Counted from the first letter of the stretch, positions 17,531 through 26,192 are shown. The stretch: 64,000 nt of DNA from Hyphomonas jannaschiana VP2 (GCF_000685215.1 NZ_ARYJ01000003.1:310001-374000); one strand, 5' to 3'. The notes: generated by a model from the sequence alone, not told the origin. Translations and numbers: made by a program.

Positions 17531-18211
17531 TTACTTATTCAGCCAGTCCGGTGTTACAGGCCAATCGGCGCGCTTTCGCGAAGGATCCCGCAGAAGGAAG
17601 GCAAAGACCGAGTCGATGTGGGCCTCGATCGCTGGGGCGGAAAGCATATCGACGCCATAGAGTTCGCGGGCTTCAGCCGCGAGAACGAAAGGCATCTGGC
17701 AGATTGAGGTGATCATGAAGATCAGGGAAGGGTGCCAGGCGAACGGCAGGCGGCCCTCTTCCATGTGTTTGCGTGTGGGGCCAGCATATGCGGCATGGCC
17801 GGGCTGAATAAAGTTCTCCACCATCCAGTGCAGCCGCTCGCCGCCACGCACAGATTCGGAGATCATTATACGGGCGTGTTCCGGGTGCTTTGCGCAATAG
17901 TATATATAGCGCCGGAGAAACTCCCGGTATCCGTCGATCGTGTCCATTTCGGGCGGTGCGCCATTCTGGAAGCCGAGTTCGGCCCGCAAACGCTCGAACA
18001 TGTCAGCAACCGCTTCCCGCCAGAGATTGTCTTTGGTTCCGAAGTGATAGCGGATCATCGCATGCGAGGCTTCCGCATCGTTTGCAATGTCGCGCGTGTT
18101 GGCGGCGTCGAAGCCTCTTTCTGCGAAATGATACCGGGCGACTTCAAGGATCCGCGCCTTTGTCGCTTCTGCTCTTGCCTGTACGGGTTTGCGGGCCTTC
18201 TTGTCAGGCAT
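17531..18211 (-). CDS. TetR-family transcriptional regulator
   Basis: A 226-residue TetR protein with the helix-turn-helix at about residues 37-57 (NTRDIANDAEASHAMIRYHF) and a recognisable FGTKDNLWREAV linker. The C-terminal half resembles the TetR branch with a larger ligand pocket, but no ligand can be named. It lies between a TonB receptor gene (same strand, downstream) and the divergent symporter-sulfatase operon. The matching palindromes in front of both are probably its operators. Confidence 0.88.
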   Translation of the reverse strand: MPDKKARKPVQARAEATKARILEVARYHFAERGFDAANTRDIANDAEASHAMIRYHFGTKDNLWREAVADMFERLRAELGFQNGAPPEMDTIDGYREFLRRYIYYCAKHPEHARIMISESVRGGERLHWMVENFIQPGHAAYAGPTRKHMEEGRLPFAWHPSLIFMITSICQMPFVLAAEARELYGVDMLSAPAIEAHIDSVFAFLLRDPSRKRADWPVTPDWLNK

Positions 18212-18295
18212 CCGGTTTTCTCCAATTTACCAATGGGCGAGAAGGCAGACACTTAGCCCGAAACTCAGAATTCTGCATATCTGAACACAAAAATC

Positions 18296-18308
18296 TTCCA
18301 ATTGGATG
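18296..18308. promoter_or_regulatory. Candidate TetR operator in the divergent TetR-symporter promoter
   Basis: TTCCAATTGGATG contains the perfect 10-base palindrome TCCAATTGGA and matches 11 of 13 bases of the element at 17472-17484. A second perfect palindrome, CAGAATTCTG, lies 30 bases away at 18266-18275. Confidence 0.5.
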
Positions 18309-18356
18309 AACAATTGCGCTAGAGCGGTGCGATAAGAAAGTGGGAAGGCAACGCAG

Positions 18357-19706
18357 ATGGGCGATACGTTCAAGGCAGGAAGTCTGCGGATAGGGGCCAT
18401 CATCGGCTATGGTGCCGGGGACTTCGGGCTGAATCTGTTCTACACGGGCCTGAACCTTTATCTGCTCTACTACTACACCGATGTTGTTGGCCTGGCGCCG
18501 GGGATTGCGGGTTCGCTTTTCATGGTTGCGCTTTTGTGGGACGCGGTGACAGATCCGGTCATGGGGGCGATTGCATCGCGCACGCGGACCCGTTTTGGCT
18601 GCTACCGGCCCTATATTCTGTTCGGCGGCCCGCTGTTGGGGGCGAGTTTCGTGCTGCTGTTCGCAGCGCCGGTTTTCTGGCCGGGGACGCCGGTCCTGGC
18701 CTGCCTTCTGACGCATCTCCTCTTCCGGACCGTCTACACGGTTTTCGCCGTGCCCTATGCTTCTCTCAGTGCCGCTATGACGACGCACAGTGAGACGCGA
18801 ACGTCTCTCTCGGGAGCGCGGATGCAGTTTGCAACCTTGGGCGCCATCGCGACTGCTTTCCTTACCCCATGGCTTGCGGGACAACTTGGTGGTGGCGACC
18901 TCGTACGAGGCTACATGATGACGGCGCTCGTCTATGCAGTTTTTGCGGAGATCGTTTTCATCTTCACTTTCCTGTCCGTTAGCGAGCAGATCAATACAGA
19001 CCGGATCAATCTGGACCTGACGTCGACCCTCAAGGCCATAAAAGGAAATTCTGCCTTTTGGGTGCTGTTTGCCAGCGTGGTCGTCAATGTTCTCGCCTCA
19101 ACCGTTTTTACGAAATCGATCGTCTACTACACGCGCTATGTGATCGGCGAGGCCGGTATGGTGCGGGAGGTCCTGACACTCTACACCATAGCCGCAGCTG
19201 CGGCTGTGCTTGGCTGGACGTTCCTGGCCCGGCGTACATCCAAGCCACTGGTTTTGACTCTGGGGCTTGGCATCAATGCGATTGCCTTCCTGTCTCTGTA
19301 CATAATTGTGCCGGAAGCCAAACCTCTCTTCTGCGCGTTCGTTGTCATGGCTGGGGTCGGTACTGCCGCCACGATTGTAGCCTTCTGGGCGATGCTTCCG
19401 GATACGGTTGAATATGGGCAGTGGAAGACAGGCGTGCGGGATGAGAGCATCTTCTTCGGACTCTTCCAGTTTTCGCAGAAGGCTGCATCCGGGCTGGGGG
19501 TTGGCGCAGTTGGACTTTTCCTCCAGGCCATTGGCTATGTCGCAAATGCAGAGCAGACGCCGCAGACCCTGGAAGGGTTGAGAACACTCAGTTTCGGCCT
19601 GCCAGTGATTGGAATGGTCGCCGCGGCGCTTATTGTGCAGTTCTATCCCATGAAGGGTGCCCAACATGGTCAAATTGTCGAGTCGCTGAGACAGGGGGAA
19701 GCATAG
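18357..19706 (+). CDS. GPH-family (MelB-like) glycoside-cation symporter
   Basis: A 449-residue membrane protein of about twelve helices. The motif DAVTDPVMGAIASRTRTRFG near residues 60-80 is the hallmark of the glycoside-pentoside-hexuronide:cation symporters, followed by CYRPYILFG. It would carry a sugar or sugar derivative into the cytoplasm with H+ or Na+. It is the first gene of a plus-strand operon with a sulfatase and an esterase (2 bases, then 1 base, between genes) and is divergent from a TetR gene, fitting its role as the inner-membrane step of a polysaccharide or glycoside system. Confidence 0.9.
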   Translation: MGDTFKAGSLRIGAIIGYGAGDFGLNLFYTGLNLYLLYYYTDVVGLAPGIAGSLFMVALLWDAVTDPVMGAIASRTRTRFGCYRPYILFGGPLLGASFVLLFAAPVFWPGTPVLACLLTHLLFRTVYTVFAVPYASLSAAMTTHSETRTSLSGARMQFATLGAIATAFLTPWLAGQLGGGDLVRGYMMTALVYAVFAEIVFIFTFLSVSEQINTDRINLDLTSTLKAIKGNSAFWVLFASVVVNVLASTVFTKSIVYYTRYVIGEAGMVREVLTLYTIAAAAAVLGWTFLARRTSKPLVLTLGLGINAIAFLSLYIIVPEAKPLFCAFVVMAGVGTAATIVAFWAMLPDTVEYGQWKTGVRDESIFFGLFQFSQKAASGLGVGAVGLFLQAIGYVANAEQTPQTLEGLRTLSFGLPVIGMVAAALIVQFYPMKGAQHGQIVESLRQGEA

Positions 19707-19708
19707 GC

Positions 19709-21466
19709 GTGTTTATTCGTTTGCTGATATTATTCACTCTGGTGTGCATCGCTGCATGCCAGCAGGCGACACCTCCCGTCCGGGCAGAGCCGGAGCGTCC
19801 GAATATCCTGCTAGTTGTTTTTGAGGACATGAGTCTGAAGGTCGGTGCGTTCGGTGATCCGATTGCAACGACGCCAGTGCTTGATGCGCTGGCTGAAGAA
19901 AGCGTCCGCTTTCCAAATACATTCACGACTGCAGGGGTCTGCGCGCCTTCCAGAGCGTCCCTGATTACAGGCGTGCATCAGCAGACGCTTGGTGCGCAGC
20001 ATATGCGAACCCACGCATTTGGAACCGAGCGCGCACCATCCGGTTTTGAAATCGGGTACAGCGCGGTGCCGCCACCAGATGTGAAGGCGTTTCCGGAACT
20101 GCTGCGCCAGTCGGGCTATTATACCTTCGTGGGCTATGGCGGCTGGGTGATCTCCAACAAGAAGGACTACCAGTTCGGCACGCCCTTCACGATCTGGGAT
20201 GAGGACAGTGAGACGGCCAGCTGGCAGGGGCGGGCCCCCGGGCAACCCTTCTTCGGCATGGTCACGCTCGCGACAACACATGAGTCCTTTCTTTTTCCGG
20301 AAACGCCGATTCATGACACAGAGCTTGCCCGCACAGTGGCTGCCAGAAACGCACGACTATTGGCGGGAAAGAAGCACGTTACGGACCCGGAAACGGTCAT
20401 CGTGCCGCCTTGGCTGCCAGACGTACCGGAAGTCCGGGCAGAGATTGCAACACAGTACGATAATATTGCGTTCACGGAGAAAAAGCTCGCCCTGCTCCTT
20501 GCGGATATTGAGCGTGACGGGTTGGCGGACAACACGGTTGTGATCGTCACGACCGACCATGGTGATGGCTTTCCAAGGGCGAAGCGGTCGATATACGATT
20601 CCGGTATTCGTGTGCCGATGATGATCCGCTTCCCGGATCGTCACGATGCGGGGCACGAACGAAGCGATCTGGTCAGTTTCGTGGACCTGGCGCCGACAAT
20701 CCTGTCAGCGGCAGGCGCACCAACACCTGGCTGGTTGCAAGGACGCGATTTCCTGGGATCCGGACTGAACGCGCACAATCGCTATGTCTTTGCAGCCAGC
20801 GATCGCATGGACGCCTGGATGGACCGTAGCAAGGCAGTCCGGGACAGCCGTTACAAGCTGATCCGAAATTATCAGCCTGACGTGCCGCTCCTACAGCCAG
20901 TCGCCTTCCGGGAGAACCTTAGATCGATGCATGCTCTGGAGCACTTGCGAGATGCGGACGGTCTTACAGAAATACAGCAAACCTATTTCGATACGCCGCG
21001 TGCCCCAACTGAACTCTACGATCTGAGGAATGATCCGGAAGAAACTGTCAATCTGGCGGACAACGCTGCCTATGCAGATGTGAAAACCCGTCTTGCCTCT
21101 GCCATGGATAGCTGGCTCGCGCGCACGCCGGACATGTCCGCTATGCCTGAAGCTGAAATGGTTGAGCAAATGTGGCCGGGTGGCGAGCAGCCGGTGACTG
21201 CGGTTCCAGATATTTTTTTTGAAGCACCATCCGATTCGTCAGTCGGTTTGAAGTTGATCGGGAATACCCCAGGGGCTTCCCTTGCCTGGCGGTATACGGA
21301 AGATGCTGCAGTCAGATGGAGAATCTACACCGAAGGCATCCGCGTTCCGGAGACGGCCTGCGTCGAGGCCCGCGCTATCCGCTATGGCTACAAAGAAAGC
21401 GACATCGCCATGAGGTGTGCCGGGGAAAGCGCTAGTTCGAACAAAACGGAAGATATTGGAAATTAA
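19709..21466 (+). CDS. Sulfatase (formylglycine type), lipoprotein
   Basis: A 585-residue arylsulfatase-fold enzyme. The formylglycine motif is CAPSR (Cys78-Arg82), of the C-x-P-x-R type, and the N-terminal metal site has NILLVVFEDM. TTDHGDGFPRAKRS is the later metal-binding region. The whole resembles heparan N-sulfatase or choline-type glycosulfatases, but the substrate is not fixed by sequence. The N-terminus is a lipoprotein signal with Cys17 in CIAAC, so it is probably envelope-anchored. The start is GTG at 19709, with GGGGGAA upstream. Activity needs a formylglycine-generating or radical-SAM maturase, which is not in this window. Confidence 0.9.
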   Translation: MFIRLLILFTLVCIAACQQATPPVRAEPERPNILLVVFEDMSLKVGAFGDPIATTPVLDALAEESVRFPNTFTTAGVCAPSRASLITGVHQQTLGAQHMRTHAFGTERAPSGFEIGYSAVPPPDVKAFPELLRQSGYYTFVGYGGWVISNKKDYQFGTPFTIWDEDSETASWQGRAPGQPFFGMVTLATTHESFLFPETPIHDTELARTVAARNARLLAGKKHVTDPETVIVPPWLPDVPEVRAEIATQYDNIAFTEKKLALLLADIERDGLADNTVVIVTTDHGDGFPRAKRSIYDSGIRVPMMIRFPDRHDAGHERSDLVSFVDLAPTILSAAGAPTPGWLQGRDFLGSGLNAHNRYVFAASDRMDAWMDRSKAVRDSRYKLIRNYQPDVPLLQPVAFRENLRSMHALEHLRDADGLTEIQQTYFDTPRAPTELYDLRNDPEETVNLADNAAYADVKTRLASAMDSWLARTPDMSAMPEAEMVEQMWPGGEQPVTAVPDIFFEAPSDSSVGLKLIGNTPGASLAWRYTEDAAVRWRIYTEGIRVPETACVEARAIRYGYKESDIAMRCAGESASSNKTEDIGN

Positions 21467-21467
21467 G

Positions 21468-22373
21468 ATGAAGGCATGGACGCACATACTTATGATCGCT
21501 GCTGTTGTGGCGGTTTCTTCCGCATGCCACGCTGCATCGCAGGAAGTGCCTGAAACGCCAGCTGGCCGGGAACTGCCGTCGCCGCCCGTGCCCGCTCAGG
21601 CACCGGACACAGCAAGCCTCCCCTTGCTGCAGAATGTCGAAGACAAGGCGCAATGGGAAGACTTCCTTGACCAGTTGACTGTGAGAAACACAACGCGGCC
21701 AGAGCTCTATCCGGTCCTGCCGGAACCGGAGAAGGCCAACGGCAAGGCAGTGATCGTGGTGCCTGGCGGCGGGTACTATTTCGTTGCCGTGGAGAATGAA
21801 GGATTCCCTGTGGCTCAGCGTTTGGCTGACGAGGGCTATGCCGCGTTTGTCCTCAATTATCGAACCCGCTCGACCCCTGCAGATCCTGAAGAGTTCCTGA
21901 CCCTCATGGCGCAGCAATTTGCCGGTATGGGCAAGCGCGAGCTGCCTGCCTATCCGCCTGCCATAGAAGACCTGCAACGCGCCATGACATTCGTCTCGCG
22001 TCATTGCCCGGACTATGGCTGCACGACCGGCGAGGTGAACCTGATCGGTTTTTCTGCTGGCGGACTTTCTGTCATCAAGGCGCTGGAAGCACCGCCAGCT
22101 GATCTCGAGATCAGCTCGGCGGCGCTGCTCTATCCACCAATGATGCGGCCGATCCATGCTGCTGTCACACCACCGCTTTTTGTCGCCATCGCGTCGAACG
22201 ATCCGCTGTTTCAACAAGGTGGCTTTACCCTGCCCGAAAACTGGTATGGCCAAACGGGACGTCTGGAATTCCATCTTTATCAAGGCGGTGGTCACGGCTT
22301 CGGCACGTTGCGAAAGGGAAGCACTGCGGAAGACTGGCTCGATCAATATGTGTCATGGTTGTCCAGGAGGTGA
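21468..22373 (+). CDS. Alpha/beta hydrolase, acetyl-xylan-esterase-like lipoprotein
   Basis: A 301-residue serine hydrolase related to the BD-FAE/acetyl esterase group. The oxyanion motif VVPGGGYYF lies at about 98-105, nucleophile Ser196 is in GFSAGG, and the active-site His is in GGGHGFG near the C-terminus. The first 20 residues form a lipoprotein signal with Cys20 in VSSAC. ATG at 21468 comes one base after the sulfatase stop. In this island it probably removes acetyl or similar ester groups from a sulfated or decorated sugar. The 156-base gap after it shows no clear terminator. Confidence 0.82.
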   Translation: MKAWTHILMIAAVVAVSSACHAASQEVPETPAGRELPSPPVPAQAPDTASLPLLQNVEDKAQWEDFLDQLTVRNTTRPELYPVLPEPEKANGKAVIVVPGGGYYFVAVENEGFPVAQRLADEGYAAFVLNYRTRSTPADPEEFLTLMAQQFAGMGKRELPAYPPAIEDLQRAMTFVSRHCPDYGCTTGEVNLIGFSAGGLSVIKALEAPPADLEISSAALLYPPMMRPIHAAVTPPLFVAIASNDPLFQQGGFTLPENWYGQTGRLEFHLYQGGGHGFGTLRKGSTAEDWLDQYVSWLSRR

Positions 22374-22529
22374 TGTCTCCCCTGACGGCTAGGTCCACGT
22401 AACCATCACTATCATTTGCGAGACGAAAGAATCGTCCAGCCAGAACAAACTGCACTTTGGTTCAACGTCAGTTCTCTCTCGGAACAGCAAGTTCCCGTAC
22501 AACATCTAATGCTGCTGTAACCATTCTGC

Positions 22530-23525
22530 GTGGAGGACGCATTGAAGCCGTTACAGGAACAGAAACTCTGGATGTACGAGAAGATGGTCGAAAGCCGTCA
22601 TTTCGAAGATCTCATCAAACGGGCCTATTTCGAAGGAAAACAGCCTGTCTTCAACATGGCCAAGGGGCCTCTTCCAGGTGAGATGCATCTGTCGGACGGG
22701 CAGGAGCCTTGCGCTGTTGGCGTGTGTGCGCATCTGGCGCCGCAAGACAGTGTCACCGCGACACACAGGCCGCATCATACTGCCATCGCCAAGGGGGTGA
22801 ATCTCAATGCCATGGCGAGTGAGATCTTTGGGCGCGCCAATGGGCTGTCCGGAGGCCGTGGCGGACATATGCACCTGTTCGATAAGGCAGTGAATTTCTG
22901 CTGCTCGGGCATCATCGCGCAAGGCATGGGGCCAGCCGTTGGCGCTGCCATGGCGTCAAAGCTGCGTGGCCAACAACATGTGGCGGTGGCATTCATTGGC
23001 GAGGGCGCGGCCAATCAGGGTGCCTTCCATGAAACGCTGAATCTGGCCGCTGTCTGGAACGCCCCGGTCGTCTTTGTCATTGAAGACAATGCATATGGTA
23101 TTTCGGTTGCCAAACGTGCTGCCACGGCCATTGAACGGAATGCTGACAGGGCAGTTGCTTACGGCATGCCGGGTGTGTTTGTCCCCGGCAACGACCCGGA
23201 CTTGGTGTTCGATGTTGCCGGTGAAGCCGTTGCTCGTGCGCGTGCCGGGGAAGGGCCGAGCCTGATAGAGATCGAAACGATACGCCTGGAAGGGCACTTT
23301 ATGGGAGATGCGGAAGGTTATCGTCCCGAAGGCGAAAAGGACGCCCTGCATGCGCGTGATCCGATCAAGCTCTACAGGGCCCGCCTGGAAAACCAGGACA
23401 TACCGCCTGCTGATCTGGACAAGATTGAGCAGGTTGCGAAGCAACGCGTCTCCGCCGCTTTCGAACATGCGCGCCAGTCTCCTGCACCCGTGTCGGAAGA
23501 TGCCTTCACAACTGTCTTTGCGTGA
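22530..23525 (+). CDS. Thiamine-diphosphate-dependent 2-oxoacid dehydrogenase E1 alpha subunit
   Basis: A protein of about 331 residues of the PDH/acetoin dehydrogenase E1-alpha family, which with the beta subunit decarboxylates a 2-oxo acid and passes the acyl group to lipoamide. The ThDP motif runs from GEGAANQG (157-164) to EDNAYG (Asn187). The first motif has Glu where GDG with Asp is the norm for the Mg2+ ligand. ATHRPHHTAIAKG is the usual substrate-channel segment. The start is uncertain: GTG at 22530, or TTG at 22542, which has GGAGG five bases upstream. It begins a five-gene set with E1 beta, a lipoyl protein, an acyltransferase and a lipoate ligase. The oxo acid is unknown. Confidence 0.88.
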   Translation: MEDALKPLQEQKLWMYEKMVESRHFEDLIKRAYFEGKQPVFNMAKGPLPGEMHLSDGQEPCAVGVCAHLAPQDSVTATHRPHHTAIAKGVNLNAMASEIFGRANGLSGGRGGHMHLFDKAVNFCCSGIIAQGMGPAVGAAMASKLRGQQHVAVAFIGEGAANQGAFHETLNLAAVWNAPVVFVIEDNAYGISVAKRAATAIERNADRAVAYGMPGVFVPGNDPDLVFDVAGEAVARARAGEGPSLIEIETIRLEGHFMGDAEGYRPEGEKDALHARDPIKLYRARLENQDIPPADLDKIEQVAKQRVSAAFEHARQSPAPVSEDAFTTVFA

Positions 23526-23537
23526 GGAGCCACAGTG

Positions 23538-24563
23538 ATGGAAAAGAAGCGTAAACTGACAATCGCGAAAGCCATGTCTGAGGCCATCGCCCTGGAAATG
23601 CGTACGAGTCCGGAAGTGCTGGTCATGGGGGAGGACATCGCCAAACTGGGCGGTGTGTTCGGCAACACGCAGGGGTTGCTTGATGAGTTCGGCCCTGACC
23701 GTGTGCGTGACACGCCGATCTCCGAGACGGCATTTATCGGTACGGCGGTCGGAATGGCAGCCGCTGGCATGAAGCCAGTTGTCGAGCTGATGTTCGTTGA
23801 CTTCTTTGGCGTATGCATGGACGCGATATACAATCTGGCTGCCAAGCAAAGCTATTTCTCGGGCGGCAATGTCACATGTCCGATGGTTCTGATGACGTCT
23901 GTCGGTGGCGGCTATGGAGACGCCGGCCAGCACTCGCAGGCGCTTTTTGCAACCTTCGGCCACTTGCCGGGTCTCAAGGTAGTTATTCCGTCTAACGCCT
24001 ATGATGCAAAGGGCATGATGGCGGCTGCGATCTCTGATCCGAATCCGGTGGTTTTCATGTTCCACAAGGCGCTTCAGGGTATGGGGTGGCTGGGGACTGT
24101 TCCGCGTTCGATTACGCACGTGCCAGAAGAGCGCTATACGATAGCGCTGGACCATGCGCACATTGTCCGCGAAGGCCGGGATATTACACTGGTCGGTCTC
24201 GGGCACACTGTGCACCTGGCGCTTGATGCCGCGGCCGAATTGGAAGGAGAGGGGATCGAGGCAGAAGTCATCGATTTGCGGAGCATCGCGCCGCTCGACA
24301 GGGAAACAATTATCAGATCCGTTGCCAAAACCGGCGCGCTTATCAGTGTGGACGATGATTATCATTCCTATGGCGTTGGCGCTGAGATCCTCGCCAACGT
24401 TGCAGAGCAGGATGACCTTCACCTGAAGGCACCGCTGAAGCGTATATCGTATCCGGACATTCCAGTGCCGTTTGCACCCGAAATGGAGCATGCCGTACTG
24501 CCCAATGCGGGCAAGATCGTGACTGCGGCTCGCAAACTACTCAAGGAGAGCGCACATGTCTGA
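23538..24563 (+). CDS. 2-oxoacid dehydrogenase E1 beta subunit
   Basis: A 341-residue E1-beta (transketolase-like pyrimidine and C-terminal domains), partner of the alpha subunit just upstream. VMGEDIAKLGGVFGNTQGL near the N-terminus and the catalytic-loop segment GGGYGDAGQHSQ are typical of PDH/acetoin/branched-chain E1-beta chains. ATG at 23538 is preceded by GAGGAG. Its end overlaps the lipoyl protein gene by 8 bases. Relatives act on pyruvate, acetoin or branched-chain oxo acids, and the sequence does not decide which. Confidence 0.9.
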   Translation: MEKKRKLTIAKAMSEAIALEMRTSPEVLVMGEDIAKLGGVFGNTQGLLDEFGPDRVRDTPISETAFIGTAVGMAAAGMKPVVELMFVDFFGVCMDAIYNLAAKQSYFSGGNVTCPMVLMTSVGGGYGDAGQHSQALFATFGHLPGLKVVIPSNAYDAKGMMAAAISDPNPVVFMFHKALQGMGWLGTVPRSITHVPEERYTIALDHAHIVREGRDITLVGLGHTVHLALDAAAELEGEGIEAEVIDLRSIAPLDRETIIRSVAKTGALISVDDDYHSYGVGAEILANVAEQDDLHLKAPLKRISYPDIPVPFAPEMEHAVLPNAGKIVTAARKLLKESAHV

Positions 24564-24789
24564 GATCCGTATTCCTGAAGACTGCTGGGATGATGACAGC
24601 GAAGGTGCCATCTCCACTTGGTATTTCGATGATGGCGACAAGGTCGAGAGTGGCGATGTTGTCTGTGAGGTCATGAACGAGAAGGTATCGACGGAGATTA
24701 CTGCGCCTGCCTCAGGCCTTCTGAAAATTGCGGTGCCGGCAGAAACGCCGGTAAAGAAAGGTGCCGTGATTGCTTCGGTGAGTAGCTGA
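24556..24789 (+). CDS. Free-standing lipoyl-domain protein (split E2, N-terminal half)
   Basis: A 77-residue single lipoyl/biotinyl domain with the acceptor lysine Lys43 in EVMNEKVSTEI at the expected hairpin turn, 43 residues from the start, and a complete C-terminal strand set (GLLKIAVPAETPVKKGAVIASV). It stops right after the domain, with no linker, subunit-binding domain or catalytic domain. It would be a mobile acyl carrier between E1 and the separate acyltransferase encoded one base downstream. The lipoate ligase two genes down is the likely modifying enzyme. Confidence 0.9.
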   Translation: MSEIRIPEDCWDDDSEGAISTWYFDDGDKVESGDVVCEVMNEKVSTEITAPASGLLKIAVPAETPVKKGAVIASVSS

Positions 24790-24790
24790 C

Positions 24791-25480
24791 ATGCCGCCCG
24801 TAGAGCCAGGACTGCCAAAGCGCATCGGCGGTGTACGAAAGATTATTGCTGAGCGTATGCTCGCCTCTCTGCATTCTACCGCCCAGCTATCATATCATGG
24901 AGATGCGGACGTCACGGATCTGATGGCTCGCCGCAGTGCGTGGAAGACGGCCAGGCAGGCTATCAGCCTCGAAGACTGCCTCATACATGCCATTGCCCGG
25001 ACACTGGAAGCATATCCGGACTTCAACGGTGTGGCCGATGATGTTTCGATCACGCGGCATGAATCCATCGACCTCTCGCTGGCAATCTCGACCCCGATGG
25101 GGCTGATGACGCCTGTTCTGCGGGATGTGGGCTCCATGCCACTTGGTGACATAGCTGACAGGCGACGCGATCTGATCGAGCGGGCGCAGGTCGGCAAGCT
25201 CGCTGTGTCCGAAATGAAGGGGGGCAGTTTTACGCTGTCCAATCTGGGGCATACGCGTGTGCGCTATTTCACGCCGATCCTGAATGCGGGCCAGATCGCG
25301 CTGCTTGGCGTTGGTCGCCTGGTGGAGACAGCTGTTGTTGATGAAGTTGGTCATCCCAAGGCGGCCCGCATGCTGCCGCTATCCCTGACAGCTGATCACC
25401 GGATTGTGGATGGAGAGCCGGCCGGTCAGTTCCTAGACCAGCTTTGCCGGCATCTTGAGCAGTTCCGTGCAAAGCCCTGA
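24791..25480 (+). CDS. Free-standing E2 acyltransferase catalytic domain (split E2, C-terminal half)
   Basis: A 229-residue 2-oxoacid dehydrogenase acyltransferase domain with the catalytic motif DHRIVDG (202-208, His203) and the trimer/CoA segments SFTLSNLG (146-153) and FTPILNAGQIALLGVG (160-175). It begins at KRIGGVRKIIAERM, that is, directly at the catalytic domain. The N-terminal lipoyl domain and the small peripheral-subunit-binding domain of normal E2 chains are absent. The lipoyl domain is a separate gene one base upstream. How E1 and an E3 would dock to this core is unclear, and no E3 gene is in the window. Confidence 0.88.
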   Translation: MPPVEPGLPKRIGGVRKIIAERMLASLHSTAQLSYHGDADVTDLMARRSAWKTARQAISLEDCLIHAIARTLEAYPDFNGVADDVSITRHESIDLSLAISTPMGLMTPVLRDVGSMPLGDIADRRRDLIERAQVGKLAVSEMKGGSFTLSNLGHTRVRYFTPILNAGQIALLGVGRLVETAVVDEVGHPKAARMLPLSLTADHRIVDGEPAGQFLDQLCRHLEQFRAKP

Positions 25481-26192
25481 GCGTAACTGCGTCAGGTATT
25501 ATCGGACGCCGGGTGGGCTGGACTTCGAAGCCATGCAATTTGAGGCCGTGGCGAACGAGGGGAAGCCGCAGGCGCAACTATATTTCTGGCAGCAGTCGCA
25601 ATGTCTGGTCGTGCCCCGCGCCTACAGCCGGCATACCGGGATTGACGCGGCCATGGCGGCGGCGGGCGACCTTGGTTGGAGTGTTCTGTTCCGTGCTTCC
25701 GGCGGCTCGTGTGTGTTCCATGGACGTCAGGTGCTGTGTGTGACACGGCTGATTTGCGAACCTCGCGGAACAAGCGGGATTGATGCTCATTATCGCAGCT
25801 TCACGGCATCACTTTCTGGTGCCGCGGAAAGGCTCGGTGTTACGGGTGTCCGGACCGGTGCAGCACCAGATGCGCCCTGTGACGGCCGGTTCAATCTTCT
25901 CGCCGGAGACCGCAAGCTCGCGGGCACGGCCATGCGCCGGCGGAGCCGGGCCGGGATGGACACGACCCTCGCACATGCCTGTCTGTGGCTGAACGGCCCG
26001 CTTGCGCCATCGCTTCACGCTGTGGAAGTGTTCGAGACCCATCTGGGAACGCACAAAGCCTACCCGGAATCCGCCTGCATTACATTGGAGGAAGCGACAG
26101 GTCGGGCAGGTGAGGATCCGGCAGCACTTGCCAATGACTGGGTGAGTGCGATGATGGCCGACGCTGATCCTACATGCTCAGCAAGCGTGTAA
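25455..26192 (+). CDS. Lipoate-protein ligase A-family protein
   Basis: A 245-residue protein of the LplA/LipB/BPL catalytic fold. It shows the ligase landmarks in order: a WQQSQCLVV strand, RASGGSCVFHG in place of the usual R-x-SGGG-x-V-x-HD, and FNLLAGDRKLAGTA carrying the catalytic-lysine motif (RK-x-x-G-x-A). It is single-domain, without the C-terminal accessory domain of E. coli LplA. Its gene overlaps the acyltransferase gene by 26 bases (TTG start at 25455; GTG at 25467 is an alternative), so it is probably dedicated to lipoylating the small lipoyl protein of this operon. An octanoyltransferase role cannot be excluded. Confidence 0.75.
   Translation: MSSSVQSPERNCVRYYRTPGGLDFEAMQFEAVANEGKPQAQLYFWQQSQCLVVPRAYSRHTGIDAAMAAAGDLGWSVLFRASGGSCVFHGRQVLCVTRLICEPRGTSGIDAHYRSFTASLSGAAERLGVTGVRTGAAPDAPCDGRFNLLAGDRKLAGTAMRRRSRAGMDTTLAHACLWLNGPLAPSLHAVEVFETHLGTHKAYPESACITLEEATGRAGEDPAALANDWVSAMMADADPTCSASV

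Noticed and set aside
22956..24491. Long open frame (about 511 codons) on the minus strand
   Set aside because: It is antisense to the E1 alpha and beta genes, which carry clear family motifs; its translation has no recognisable domain. GC-rich third positions readily give such shadows.
22530..25480. Reading the E1/E2 set as the housekeeping pyruvate dehydrogenase
   Set aside because: The E2 is split and lacks the subunit-binding domain, there is no E3, and the set lies in an accessory catabolic region with its own lipoate ligase.
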